Below are positions 40,577 through 48,978 of a stretch of DNA of 64,000 nt, piece by piece. Within the stretch, counting starts at the first letter, position 1, and each line of letters opens with the position of its first letter. The notes below the pieces were generated by a model. It did no database searches and was not told where the DNA came from. It was given only the letters and a program-made list of their open reading frames with translations. Source of the DNA: Planctomycetota bacterium (GTDB lineage: Bacteria > Planctomycetota > PLA2); contig JAJFFH010000050.1 in assembly GCA_021776735.1 (NCBI GenBank), forward strand, positions 1 through 64,000. Reading direction: 5' to 3'. The position numbers and the translations under genes are program-made.

Positions 40577-41557
40577 CTAGCCGCGGATCAGCGCGAGCCG
40601 GAAGACCCGGCGAACGAGGGCAGCGGCCATCATCGCGGCAGCGATCAGCGCGATCAGGCCAAAGGTCGCGTTCAAGAACCCGCCGATCGCCTCGACTTGC
40701 GGCCCCAAGAGTTCGCGGACACTCCCGAGATCGATCAGCTCGCGCGTCGCCACGATCCTGAGCAAGACGTAGAGGCCCGCGCCGCGCGCGACCACGTCCA
40801 GAATCAGCGTGACGCGCCGCTCGCCGAGGGTGCCGTAAAAAACCTCGCGAGCGATGGCCGCGACCAGCCAGATGTTGAGCAACGCGATGTTGGCGAGGAG
40901 GCCCGCGCCGGTCAGCGGATAGCCGACGATCCCGTTGTCGGTCGTGACATACATCGCGAACAGACGGTCGCGAAACGAGTTGAACACGACCAGCACCAGG
41001 GCGAAAAACGCGGCGGTCTGGTAGCAGCGCCACCGCTTGGGACGGACGGCGATGTCGGCGTGAGGGAATCTCACCATCCGTTGGACGCGCCGGAGGCTGA
41101 CGTAGGCGACCAGGACCAGGCCGACGTCGAAGACCAGCGTCACGAACATGCGTCCGATCAGCTCGAGCACGTTGCCCGAGTCCGCGATCGGCGCCACGCG
41201 CAACGGAGCCGGCCCGAAGGGTGCGTTCGCGAGCGTCGCGCCGACCACAAGCAGGAAGTGAACGGTGAACACGATTGCTACGTGCAGCACGAACGTCCGC
41301 GTCTGATGGGCGGGAACGAGTGGCGCGGCCGGAAGACACGACGAGCCGACCTCGGTGGGCTCACCCAGAGCGGCGAGGACGAAGTTCACGTCCGCGTCGG
41401 TGGGCTCGCCGTCCGTTCGCTCGTCGAGCCGTTCCCAGATCGTCGTCTCGAGCTCGAGCAGCGCGTCACGACGCCGACCGGGATCGCCCCCCATCGCCGC
41501 GCCGGCCTCGTCGAGCCAGCGTTGCACGGTCTCTCTCGCAACCGTCGCCGTGCTCAT
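40577..41557 (-). CDS. HAAS-type signalling membrane protein paired with PadR
   Basis: The first 75 residues of this 326-residue protein resemble the HAAS/DUF1700 domain (R-R-D-A-L-L-E-L-E-T-T-I-W-E-R-L-D, then V-L-A-A-L-G-E-P-T-E-V). Six or so hydrophobic segments follow between about 90 and 320. HAAS domains typically occur next to PadR-family regulators and are thought to link the regulator to a membrane partner. Here the PadR stop overlaps this start by four bases (ATGA, 41554-41557), supporting that pairing. The membrane part has no recognised family. Copies of the dispersed motif lie at 41042-41053 (exact) and 41406-41416 (near). Confidence 0.75.
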   Translation of the reverse strand: MSTATVARETVQRWLDEAGAAMGGDPGRRRDALLELETTIWERLDERTDGEPTDADVNFVLAALGEPTEVGSSCLPAAPLVPAHQTRTFVLHVAIVFTVHFLLVVGATLANAPFGPAPLRVAPIADSGNVLELIGRMFVTLVFDVGLVLVAYVSLRRVQRMVRFPHADIAVRPKRWRCYQTAAFFALVLVVFNSFRDRLFAMYVTTDNGIVGYPLTGAGLLANIALLNIWLVAAIAREVFYGTLGERRVTLILDVVARGAGLYVLLRIVATRELIDLGSVRELLGPQVEAIGGFLNATFGLIALIAAAMMAAALVRRVFRLALIRG

Positions 41558-41913
41558 GACGTCTGGGCCTCCGTGAGATCGGCGGGATTCGCGTTCAGGA
41601 TGCGGCCGACCGCGGAGCTGATGTTGTGCCAGACTTCCTTAAGACGCGGCAACGCCGCCACGCCCTCGTCGGAGAGCCTGTAGTACTTGCGCGGGCGGCT
41701 GCCGCCGGTGTCCCACTCGGAGACGAGCAGTCCCCGCGTCTCGAGCCGTCGCAAGAGCGGATAAAGCGTGCCCTCTTCCGTTTCCAGTCCGGCGGTGGCG
41801 AGCACCTTCACGAGCTGGTAGCCGTACATGCGCTCGCGCAGGAGCGAGAGGGCCACGACCTGCACCAGGCCGCGCCTCAGTTCGGCGCCGATCTTGTCGA
41901 AGAGGGTGGACAT
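41554..41913 (-). CDS. PadR-family transcriptional regulator
   Basis: This 119-residue winged-helix protein begins M-S-T-L-F-D-K-I-G-A-E-L-R-R-G and has the PadR core L-L-R-E-R-M-Y-G-Y-Q-L-V-K-V-L, then E-E-G-T-L-Y-P-L-L-R-R-L-E-T-R-G-L-L-V-S-E-W and the wing R-K-Y-Y-R-L-S-D-E-G. It is of the short (type 2) form. Such regulators usually repress their own operon, here PadR plus the HAAS-type membrane protein, which starts inside the padR stop. The upstream region (41914-42022) is shared with a divergent gene and probably holds the operator; no clear palindrome was found in it. Confidence 0.92.
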   Translation of the reverse strand: MSTLFDKIGAELRRGLVQVVALSLLRERMYGYQLVKVLATAGLETEEGTLYPLLRRLETRGLLVSEWDTGGSRPRKYYRLSDEGVAALPRLKEVWHNISSAVGRILNANPADLTEAQTS

Positions 41914-42022
41914 GGGGTTCCGCGTTCGTCCCGTCGGCCATTTGGGGCTGAATTCTTTAGTGACGAACCATCGGCAAGAGCGGTCCGAAAAACCGCGCCT
42001 TCGCGCGTAAACTGGTGGGGCC

Positions 42023-43342
42023 GTGCGACTTGCCACCGTTTCGTTCCTCCTTGCCATCGCGGTGTTTCCCGTGCTTTTGGGGCACCCCGGGCTCGGTTCG
42101 GCCGCGGCGGACAGCCCTGCTCCGCCGGTCCCGGACCAGATCCGGGCGGGTCTCACCGATCGGGGCCGACCGGCGCGGGAAAGGGCGGAACGGGCCGTTT
42201 CGGCGTGGGCGCGCACCCATCCGGCCGCGGCGGCGGCACTTTGGAAAACGCTCGACGCCCGCGGCCGGCGCCATCTCCTGCGTGGCATCGCGACCGCCGG
42301 AACGCCGGAGGCCGGCGCCGTGGCCCTTGACCTCGTGGTGGGCGCCAGCGACCAGGCGTTCGGTGCCCTGCTCCGCGGTCTCGTGGCCGGCGGAAAAAAG
42401 TCGCTGTTCGCCGCCGCGCCGAAGAACCTTCCTGCCGCACGCCGCGAAGCGCTGGACCAGGTGCGCCTGCGCTGGCGGCTCGAACGTGAACTGGCCCGCC
42501 TCAAGTCCCGGTCCGGGCTCACCGGGCACTATCAGGGTCAGTTCAAGACGATCAGGAAACTTGGCCCCGACGTCGTCCCGGTTCTTGTCGCGATGTTTCT
42601 CGACCGGGCATACCCGTTTCCCGGCGAAGTGGCCGCGGGCACGTACGAGAGCATTCACCCGTGGATGGTCCGGTTCGAGAAAGACGAGTTGCGCAACCTG
42701 GCCGGCTACTCGTTCGGCGAAGTGGTGAACAAGGACGACCTCGACACGATCGTCTTGCTCCTCCGAGTCTTTGGGCGGATGTTTCAACCCCACGTCAAGA
42801 CGGAGTCGCGCGCCGGCTTCGAAACCTGGGAGCAGGCGCCCACGCTCGCGTACAGCCTGTTCGATCTCGGCGTCAAGGGGCCGGTCAAGGAGTACATCGC
42901 TCAACTCGATCGCAGGGCACGCAGTCGGAATCGGTTCCGGAGCTGGGAGGCGGATCGTGCGCTGTGGGATCTCGGCTACGCGTTGATCCGCATCGGCCGC
43001 CACGAGGAAGGTGAGCGCAAGTACGAGCAACTCATCCAGACCCGTCCGCGCGCAAGCCGGGTTGTCGCCTGCTACAACCTCGCGTGCAATTTCTCCATCC
43101 GCGCGGCCCGCGAGCCGCGCCGGCGCGAGGAATTCGTGCACCGCGCCATCAAGTATCTCGACGATGCGGTCTTTCGGTACAAGTACACGGACTGGCAGTG
43201 GATGGAGGAGGACAAGGATCTCTCCTTCGTACGCCAGACGAAGGGCTACCAGCGCGTGCTCAGCTACCTGCGGAAGAAGTACCCGGCCCGGCCGAAGGGG
43301 CGGATCCCGAAGGAACTGCGGGAGTTCCTGGACGGGAAGTGA
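42023..43342 (+). CDS. Exported TPR-like protein of unknown function
   Basis: This 439-residue protein has a signal peptide (about 1-28, V-S-F-L-L-A-I-A-V-F-P-V-L-L-G) and a helical body. A TPR-like stretch is near 318-385 (A-L-I-R-I-G-R-H-E-E-G-E-R-K-Y-E-Q-L-I, then C-Y-N-L-A-C-N-F). The closing segment is W-M-E-E-D-K-D-L-S-F-V-R-Q-T-K-G-Y, a pattern common after bacterial TPR modules. The start is GTG at 42023, just ahead of the hydrophobic stretch. It is divergent from padR, and its 3' end overlaps the convergent UbiA gene by 83 bases. No enzymatic motif is seen. Confidence 0.75.
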   Translation: MRLATVSFLLAIAVFPVLLGHPGLGSAAADSPAPPVPDQIRAGLTDRGRPARERAERAVSAWARTHPAAAAALWKTLDARGRRHLLRGIATAGTPEAGAVALDLVVGASDQAFGALLRGLVAGGKKSLFAAAPKNLPAARREALDQVRLRWRLERELARLKSRSGLTGHYQGQFKTIRKLGPDVVPVLVAMFLDRAYPFPGEVAAGTYESIHPWMVRFEKDELRNLAGYSFGEVVNKDDLDTIVLLLRVFGRMFQPHVKTESRAGFETWEQAPTLAYSLFDLGVKGPVKEYIAQLDRRARSRNRFRSWEADRALWDLGYALIRIGRHEEGERKYEQLIQTRPRASRVVACYNLACNFSIRAAREPRRREEFVHRAIKYLDDAVFRYKYTDWQWMEEDKDLSFVRQTKGYQRVLSYLRKKYPARPKGRIPKELREFLDGK

Positions 43343-44189
43343 GCGCGCCGCGCAGGACGAACGTGGCCGCGGCACAGCACAGGACGGCGATGACTCCGGC
43401 CGTCGCGCGCAGGCCCCACAGCCACGCGCCATGGATCGCGAGAATCAAGAGCAGGGAGAAAAAGACAAACCGCTTCGCAGCCGGCTTGGTCGCGCCGCGC
43501 ATCGCGGTCCCGAGCGCGACCGCGTGCAGGAGCCAGGGCGCGAGCAGGGCCCAGCCGCGGGGCCCCGGCACGAACCAGATGAGCGCCGCGTACGCCAGCG
43601 TGGTCGGAAAAAACGATAGGAAGAGCGCGAGCGCACGGGTCGGCTCCGGCTCCAGATCTTCCGCCCTGCTCGCCGCGCTCAGCGCCGCGACGTAGAGCCC
43701 ATAAGCGCCCAAGAGCATCGCCGTCCTTGGCTGTACCGAACCGCTTCCGACGGCGAGGCCCATCCACAGGTTGGCGGCGCGCGCGCCCCCCAGAGTCGCG
43801 GCGTCCAGAACGAACACGCGCTTGAATCCGAGGTTGTAGGCGTTCGCTAAAACGAAAACGATGAGCGCGGGTACCAGCACGCCGGCAGCCGCCGCGGCCA
43901 CCAGACCGGCGAGATAGAGTCCCGCAGCGAGCACGCGCGCGGAGCGCACCAGTGCGGGATTGGTAACGAGCGGGCGCCCGGGCGCCTTCTTTTGGTCGAT
44001 GCCGCGGTCACAAACATCGTTTTGCACCATGCCGGCGCTGTACAACGCGACCGATCCCGCGGTCGCAAGCGCGACCGGGCCAGCATGCAGCGCCAGCCCG
44101 CCCACGCACGCTGCGCCCGCGAGCACATCGGCGGCGGCCGTGGGCGCCAGCACCGGGCGGCACACGCGCAGGAGCGGCGGGGGCGTCAC
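43260..44189 (-). CDS. UbiA-superfamily prenyltransferase
   Basis: This 309-residue membrane protein has about eight hydrophobic segments. The first Asp-rich motif, M-V-Q-N-D-V-C-D-R-G-I-D-Q-K (57-65), fits N-D-x-x-D-x-x-x-D and is followed by P-G-R-P-L-V, typical of UbiA enzymes. The second motif is weaker (S-R-A-E-D-L-E-P-E). UbiA enzymes move prenyl chains onto aromatic or sugar acceptors (quinones, hemes, lipids), and the acceptor here is not identifiable. The GTG at 44189 overlaps the rseP stop (GTGA), placing it in the dxr-rseP operon; dxr makes isoprenoid precursors, a fitting neighbour. Motif copies lie at 43382 and 43716. Confidence 0.82.
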   Translation of the reverse strand: MTPPPLLRVCRPVLAPTAAADVLAGAACVGGLALHAGPVALATAGSVALYSAGMVQNDVCDRGIDQKKAPGRPLVTNPALVRSARVLAAGLYLAGLVAAAAAGVLVPALIVFVLANAYNLGFKRVFVLDAATLGGARAANLWMGLAVGSGSVQPRTAMLLGAYGLYVAALSAASRAEDLEPEPTRALALFLSFFPTTLAYAALIWFVPGPRGWALLAPWLLHAVALGTAMRGATKPAAKRFVFFSLLLILAIHGAWLWGLRATAGVIAVLCCAAATFVLRGALTSRPGTPAVPSGSAPSAGPGTSSAGS

Positions 44190-46006
44190 GACTCGCCGAT
44201 CAGGCGCCCGATGTCGTTCCAAAAGGCGAGCACGATCAGGCCGAGGATGAGCACCATGCCCACCAGCTGCAGGTAGCCGATCACGCGGTCGGGCAGCGGT
44301 TTGCCGCGAATCTTCTCCGCGCACAACAAGACGATCTGTCCGCCGTCGAGCACCGGAATCGGAAGCATGTTCAGGACCGCGAGGTTGATCGAGATGATCG
44401 CGAGGATGTAGAGGTACTTGCCCCACCCGTGGTCGAACATCTGGTACGTGACCTGGGCGAGGGCGATCGGGCCGCCGATGTGTTTGGCCGACACGCGGCG
44501 TGTCACGAGGCCGCGGATCGTCAGCGTGACCTGCTTCATGAACACGACGGTGCGCTGCCAACCCAGCTTCATCACGGCACCGAGGCCGGTCTCCTTGTGC
44601 AACGTCATCTTGGGGCGGTGCGCGAAGCCAAGTTCGCTGGGATCGGCGAACCCGCCGGGCGCGACCTTGACTTCGACGATCTCGTCGCCCCGTTGAAGCG
44701 TAACCGCTATCTGGTCGCCCTTGCTGGCCGCGACCGCGCCCTGGAGGTCGCTCCAGGAGGAAACCTTCTTGGAGCCGATCGCCTTGATCCGGTCGCCGAC
44801 CCGGACCCCGGCTCGCGCCGCGGCCAGGCCGGGCACCGGCGTGACCCGCGCACCCTTGGCGTCGCGACGGGCCCGGACCAGACGCGAGAGGCCGTGCAGC
44901 GTCATCGGCTGTTTCAGCGTCACCACGACCGGCTTGTTGTCCCGCGCCACGGTGAGTTGCGTCACGCGCCGGTCTTTCATCCGGTCGAGAATGCTCAAGT
45001 CCGTGACCGCAACGTTCTCGATGCTGGTCACGACATCGCCGACCCGGATCAGGCCCTTCAGCTCATGGCTGACAGAATCGACGCGCGTGCCGCTGTACGG
45101 GCGAACGCCCAGTTGCCTCCGGTCTTCCAGGGGCAGATCCATCGAGAGGTCGGCTTGGGTTCCGTCGGCCCGCCGGACACGAAGCCGGACCGGAACGGAC
45201 TTGGCCCCGGGCGACGCCAGGCCCGCTTCATGCGTGAGAGCCTCAAAGAGATCCCGGGGCGAGTGGAGGCGGTTGCCGCCGACCGCGATCGGCACATCGC
45301 CGCTGCGTCCGCCGGCGCGAGCGTACGCGCCTTTATCTTCCACATGGAGGCCGGGCTCAGCCCCGGGCATGACGCCAATTGTCGGCATGCCCATCTCTGT
45401 CGAGTAGCGGGGCGTAACAGCCAGGTCGAGGGTCTCGTCGCCGCGTTGGATCGTGAACGTCAGCGTTTCGTCCGCGCCCGAGAACGCGACTTCGGTGGCG
45501 ATGTCGCGAAAGCTGAGCAGGTTGGCGCCGTTGATCTGCTTGACGACGTCGCCTTCGCGCAGACCCGCCTCCCAGCCCGCGCCGCCGGGCGTCGTTTGGC
45601 CGATCTCTGGGCTCCCGAACGAGACCCCGGCACCGAACGCACCGACAAACAGCACGAACGCGAGAATCACGTTGAAGATGACCCCGTTCGCCATGATGAA
45701 CAGGCGCGCGGAAAACGACTTGTTCGGAAACTCGTCGGGCGCGTCGCTCTTGGCGTCGCCGGGGTTCTCCGCCGCCATCTTGACGTAGCCGCCGAGGGGG
45801 ATGAGCGCGAAGCGGTAGCGGGTATTGCCACGCGTCCAGCCGAACAGCTCGGGCCCGAAGCCGATGCTGAACGCTTCGACGCGCGTGCCCGTGAGGCGGC
45901 AGGCGATGAAGTGGCCCAGCTCGTGAAAAAAGATCAGGGCGCCGAGGCCGATCGCCGTCATGACGATGCCTTGAACGCCGAGACCGAGCAGCATCAGGTG
46001 CAACAA
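44186..46006 (-). CDS. rseP: RIP-type site-2 zinc metalloprotease with extra PDZ-like modules
   Basis: This inner-membrane protease cleaves membrane-spanning regulators such as anti-sigma factors. The zinc motif H-E-L-G-H is at 28-32 in the first helix, and the third ligand is in I-P-V-L-D-G-G-Q near the C-terminus. At 606 residues it is much longer than the usual 420-460. The periplasmic region shows up to four PDZ-like stretches (W-E-A-G-L-R-E-G-D-V-V; A-G-G-R-S-G-D-V-P-I-A-V; L-I-R-V-G-D-V-V-T-S-I; A-G-V-R-V-G-D-R-I-K-A-I). It follows dxr with a 13-base overlap, the normal envelope-gene order. Confidence 0.92.
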   Translation of the reverse strand: MLHLMLLGLGVQGIVMTAIGLGALIFFHELGHFIACRLTGTRVEAFSIGFGPELFGWTRGNTRYRFALIPLGGYVKMAAENPGDAKSDAPDEFPNKSFSARLFIMANGVIFNVILAFVLFVGAFGAGVSFGSPEIGQTTPGGAGWEAGLREGDVVKQINGANLLSFRDIATEVAFSGADETLTFTIQRGDETLDLAVTPRYSTEMGMPTIGVMPGAEPGLHVEDKGAYARAGGRSGDVPIAVGGNRLHSPRDLFEALTHEAGLASPGAKSVPVRLRVRRADGTQADLSMDLPLEDRRQLGVRPYSGTRVDSVSHELKGLIRVGDVVTSIENVAVTDLSILDRMKDRRVTQLTVARDNKPVVVTLKQPMTLHGLSRLVRARRDAKGARVTPVPGLAAARAGVRVGDRIKAIGSKKVSSWSDLQGAVAASKGDQIAVTLQRGDEIVEVKVAPGGFADPSELGFAHRPKMTLHKETGLGAVMKLGWQRTVVFMKQVTLTIRGLVTRRVSAKHIGGPIALAQVTYQMFDHGWGKYLYILAIISINLAVLNMLPIPVLDGGQIVLLCAEKIRGKPLPDRVIGYLQLVGMVLILGLIVLAFWNDIGRLIGES

Positions 46007-47130
46007 AGGGAAGCTTCCTCCCTGGCCGCCGCATCGGCAGCCTGGATATCCTCGAGGTTTGGTTCCGCCACGAGAGACGCACTATCCAATACGGTGCCAG
46101 CGACTTCGGCGATCGCCGGAAACGGCAGGTCGCCGCGCAGGAATCGATCGACCGCAACCTCGTTCGCCGCATTGAGGACCGCACCGGCGGTGCCCCCCAA
46201 CCGAACCGCCCGATCGCCGAATCGGACCGCGGGGAATCGGTCGGCATCCGGGGCCTCGAAGGTCAGCTGAGCAAAATCCGCCAGCGAAAACCCCGTGAAT
46301 GCGGGTCCGCGCCGCTCCGGCCAGGTCAGGGCGACCTGAATCGGCACGCGCATGTCGGGCGGGCCGAGTTGGGCGACGATCGAGCCATCGACGAACTCGA
46401 CCATGCCGTGCACGATCGACTGGGGGTGAACGGCGATTTCGATCCGATCGGGGGGCAGGCCGAACAGCCAGTGCGCCTCGATGAATTCAAGCGACTTGTT
46501 CATGAGCGTGGCCGAGTCGATCGAGATCCGCGGCCCCATCGTCCACGTCGGATGGGCCAGCGCCTGTTCCGGCGTGACCCGGCTCAACGCCGCGGCGTCC
46601 GCCGTCCGAAACGGGCCGCCGGAGGCCGTCAGCACGATGCGGGCAACCTCCCGGGGCTGGCCCGCGCGCATGGCCTGAAAGATGGCGCTGTGTTCAGAAT
46701 CGACGGGGACGATCTCCGCCCCGGTCCGTTCCGCCTCGCGCAAAAGGAGCGAACCCGCCAAGACGAGCGACTCCTTGTTGGCCAGGGCTAGTCGCTTTCC
46801 GTGGCGAACGGCCAGGAGCGACGCGGGCAGCCCCGCAGCCCCGGTCGCCGCGGAAACGACGATATCGGCCGCGGCGATCGCCTCTTCGAGGAATTCTTCG
46901 CCCGCGCCCGTGGCGCACCCGGGGTCTTGGGCGCGCAGCTCCCGCAAGGCGTCGTCACCGGCGACACCGGCACGCTCCACGCGAAACTCCCGCGCAATGG
47001 CGGCAAGGTCCGCGCCCCGTCGTCCGCAAAACGCGGACTGGAGCCGCACGTCCGGCGCAAGGGTGCGCACGACATCGAGGGTGGAGCGACCGATGCTTCC
47101 CGTGGCGCCGACAAGGCAGACCGCGACCAT
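45994..47130 (-). CDS. dxr: 1-deoxy-D-xylulose 5-phosphate reductoisomerase
   Basis: This is the second step of the non-mevalonate isoprenoid pathway, making MEP from DXP with NADPH. The 378-residue protein begins with L-V-G-A-T-G-S-I-G-R-S-T-L near 5-18. It has A-N-K-E-S-L-V near 124-130, P-V-D-S-E-H-S-A-I-F-Q with the metal ligands near 150, and S-I-D-S-A-T-L-M-N-K-S-L-E-F-I-E-A near 210-226. The ATG at 47130 gives the family start; a TTG at 47157, sharing TTGA with the upstream stop, would add nine residues. It heads dxr-rseP-UbiA. Confidence 0.95.
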   Translation of the reverse strand: MVAVCLVGATGSIGRSTLDVVRTLAPDVRLQSAFCGRRGADLAAIAREFRVERAGVAGDDALRELRAQDPGCATGAGEEFLEEAIAAADIVVSAATGAAGLPASLLAVRHGKRLALANKESLVLAGSLLLREAERTGAEIVPVDSEHSAIFQAMRAGQPREVARIVLTASGGPFRTADAAALSRVTPEQALAHPTWTMGPRISIDSATLMNKSLEFIEAHWLFGLPPDRIEIAVHPQSIVHGMVEFVDGSIVAQLGPPDMRVPIQVALTWPERRGPAFTGFSLADFAQLTFEAPDADRFPAVRFGDRAVRLGGTAGAVLNAANEVAVDRFLRGDLPFPAIAEVAGTVLDSASLVAEPNLEDIQAADAAAREEASLCCT

Positions 47131-47153
47131 CCGCCGAATTGTACGGGTTCCCT

Positions 47154-47537
47154 TCAACCGTCCGCGCGAGCCGGTTCCCAGCCGAGGGGAGGGGCGCCGC
47201 GCCGATCGGCGGGCAGAGCCAAAAAGCGACCCAAGGCCGCCAGGTCAGGCCCGTTCCGAGGCACGCGATGGCGTACGGTGTCGAACTCCCACACGCTCAC
47301 GCCACCATCCGAGGTCGCAAACCAACGCATGCCATCGGCGGCGGGCAGCGCCACGAGCAGGTCACCGCGGTTCTCGAATCGATAGCCGCCCGCGTCCGAC
47401 GGGACTCCGGGGGTCTCGCCCAGCCGAATGCGAGCCGCATCTTCCGCCAGCACAACCGCATTCGCCTCGTGCCAGTTGGCGTACAGCACCCAGCCAAACA
47501 CCCCGGCGGCAACAGCAATAACGGCCAGCGATTTCAC
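47154..47537 (-). CDS. Small single-pass membrane protein of unknown function
   Basis: From the GTG at 47537 the product is 127 residues. One hydrophobic segment at about 3-20 (L-A-V-I-A-V-A-A-G-V-F-G-W-V-L-Y) anchors a soluble domain of about 100 residues with beta-strand-like, aromatic-rich stretches (G-G-Y-R-F-E-N-R-G-D-L-L-V-A-L; M-R-W-F-A-T-S-D-G-G-V-S-V-W-E-F). No family is recognised. It ends two dozen bases before the dxr start and probably leads that operon. The frame is open upstream to 47612, but those residues would precede the membrane segment without matching a known signal. Confidence 0.55.
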   Translation of the reverse strand: MKSLAVIAVAAGVFGWVLYANWHEANAVVLAEDAARIRLGETPGVPSDAGGYRFENRGDLLVALPAADGMRWFATSDGGVSVWEFDTVRHRVPRNGPDLAALGRFLALPADRRGAPPLGWEPARADG

Positions 47538-47871
47538 CCCCCGAGAGTAGCCGACCCGTCCCGCCCCGAACAACGGCCGCCCCGCCGCAAGCCAATGGCG
47601 AGCCCGGCTCAAGAGAGCGATCCCGACGGGTCGAGCTACGGAAGTGATTGCCGCATAACGAGTTACGTCGACATGCCAAGGGATAAATCATCCTTTCGAG
47701 CCTAGCTCGGTATGGACTGCCAGACCGCTACCCGAACCAGCGGGTGGAGGTCCAGGAGGAGGGCCATGATTCCGGTGCGATCGGCTTCGGGAAGTCGTGG
47801 GCAGGGACCGGATGTCCGCCCCGCTAGCGAAAACCACCGCAGGCGATTTTCGTCCCGATACAATCGCCCGC
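47538..47871. other. Intergenic region with no protein gene, divergent promoters expected
   Basis: This spacer separates the minus-strand dxr operon from the plus-strand DUF58 operon. Its only notable content is the element at 47684-47753, which resembles 18382-18468. An in-frame start for the DUF58 gene at 47797 is rejected in favour of 47872. Confidence 0.6.
47684..47753 (+). ncRNA. Candidate structured RNA or cis-regulatory element (copy 2)
   Basis: The first 39 bases match 18382-18420 at 31 positions without gaps, including GCTCGGTATGG. The second shared block is CCAGCG followed by GGAGGTCC, ending at 47753. The middle is shorter than in copy 1 and can form its own small stem (CTACCCG with CGGGTGG, one G-T pair). 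The long nine-pair stem of copy 1 is not evident here, so a common fold is unproven. It lies upstream of the DUF58 gene on the same strand. Confidence 0.35.
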
Positions 47872-48978
47872 ATGCGGTCGAAGCGTGTGTTCGAGCCCAC
47901 GCTCGCCGGGCGGATCACGCTGACTTTCTTGTTCTTGGGGTTTTGGGGCGCGTGGGCGGTGCGCTCGAACCAGGTCTTTTTTGTCGCCTGCGCCATCGCC
48001 GCGACCGTTCTTGCCAGTGCGCTCCTGACTCGGCTGGCCGCGGGGTGCCTGTCGGTGCAGCGCGACCTGCCCTCCCGCGTTTTCGCGGGCGTCGAATTCG
48101 ATGTCGCCCTGCGGGTCAAGAACCGCTCCCGCTGGCGGCCGGCGCTCGATGTCGCCTTTCTCGACACGCTGCAGGTGTCCGAGCAGACCGGCGAGATCGT
48201 GCCGGTACTACCACCGGGCGGCGAGGTCTCGGTCCGGTATCGCAAGCGGATGCACCGGCGTGGCATCTATACGCTGCGCTACACGCTGGCGGCAACCCGG
48301 TTTCCATTCGGCATCTTCGAGCGGCGCGTCATGCTTGATAATCCGGCGCGGCTTGTCGTGCTGCCGGCTCTCGGCGGCCTGCGTCGCGACGCCTACCGTG
48401 AGTTTCGCCGGCGTGACCGGTCCGCGGCGCGGGCGCCGCGCGCGAACGAGGGAGCCCAAGAGTTCCACAGCCTGCGCGAATACCGGTCCGGCGACAACCC
48501 GCGCCTGATCCACTGGCGCACGAGCGCGCGTGCCGGCGAACTGGTACGGCGGGTGATGCGCCACGAGTCCGCCCAAGACGTGACCATCCTGTTGGACACG
48601 TGCGTCGTGGGCCTCGATTCAGAGATGCGCCAGCGCAACATCGAAAAGGCGATCTCGTGCGCCGCAACGCTCCTCGTTCACGCGCAGCGCCGAAACCGGC
48701 GCGCGGCCGTCCACTACGCGGGCGGGTCTGCCGAGCATCGCGGGAGCCGCGCGGGACTGATGGCGGCGCTGGAACAGTTGGCCGGTATCGAGGGCGGCCG
48801 CGTCGGCCCGACAGCGCTCGTGCAAGAGGCGCCGCTTTCCGGCGCAACCACGGTCGTACTCCTGTCGCTCGCCGGTCAGGCGGAAGACGCCAAACGAGCC
48901 GCGGCCGCGCGCGGCGTCGAACTCAGGGTCTGGGATACGGCGCACGCGGCGTTCGGAAGGTACTTCACCCGCCGATGA
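47872..48978 (+). CDS. DUF58-domain membrane protein
   Basis: This 368-residue protein has two N-terminal membrane helices (about 15-58), a beta-rich extracytoplasmic-type stretch and the DUF58 core near 215-240 (F-H-S-L-R-E-Y-R-S-G-D-N-P-R-L-I-H-W-R-T-S-A-R). After that comes a von Willebrand A-like region beginning V-T-I-L-L-D-T. DUF58 proteins usually stand beside MoxR ATPases and transglutaminases. Here the transglutaminase gene follows with an ATGA overlap, but no MoxR ATPase is in the window. The role is thought to be assembly or maturation of envelope complexes. The ATG at 47872 directly precedes the first helix. Confidence 0.88.
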   Translation: MRSKRVFEPTLAGRITLTFLFLGFWGAWAVRSNQVFFVACAIAATVLASALLTRLAAGCLSVQRDLPSRVFAGVEFDVALRVKNRSRWRPALDVAFLDTLQVSEQTGEIVPVLPPGGEVSVRYRKRMHRRGIYTLRYTLAATRFPFGIFERRVMLDNPARLVVLPALGGLRRDAYREFRRRDRSAARAPRANEGAQEFHSLREYRSGDNPRLIHWRTSARAGELVRRVMRHESAQDVTILLDTCVVGLDSEMRQRNIEKAISCAATLLVHAQRRNRRAAVHYAGGSAEHRGSRAGLMAALEQLAGIEGGRVGPTALVQEAPLSGATTVVLLSLAGQAEDAKRAAAARGVELRVWDTAHAAFGRYFTRR

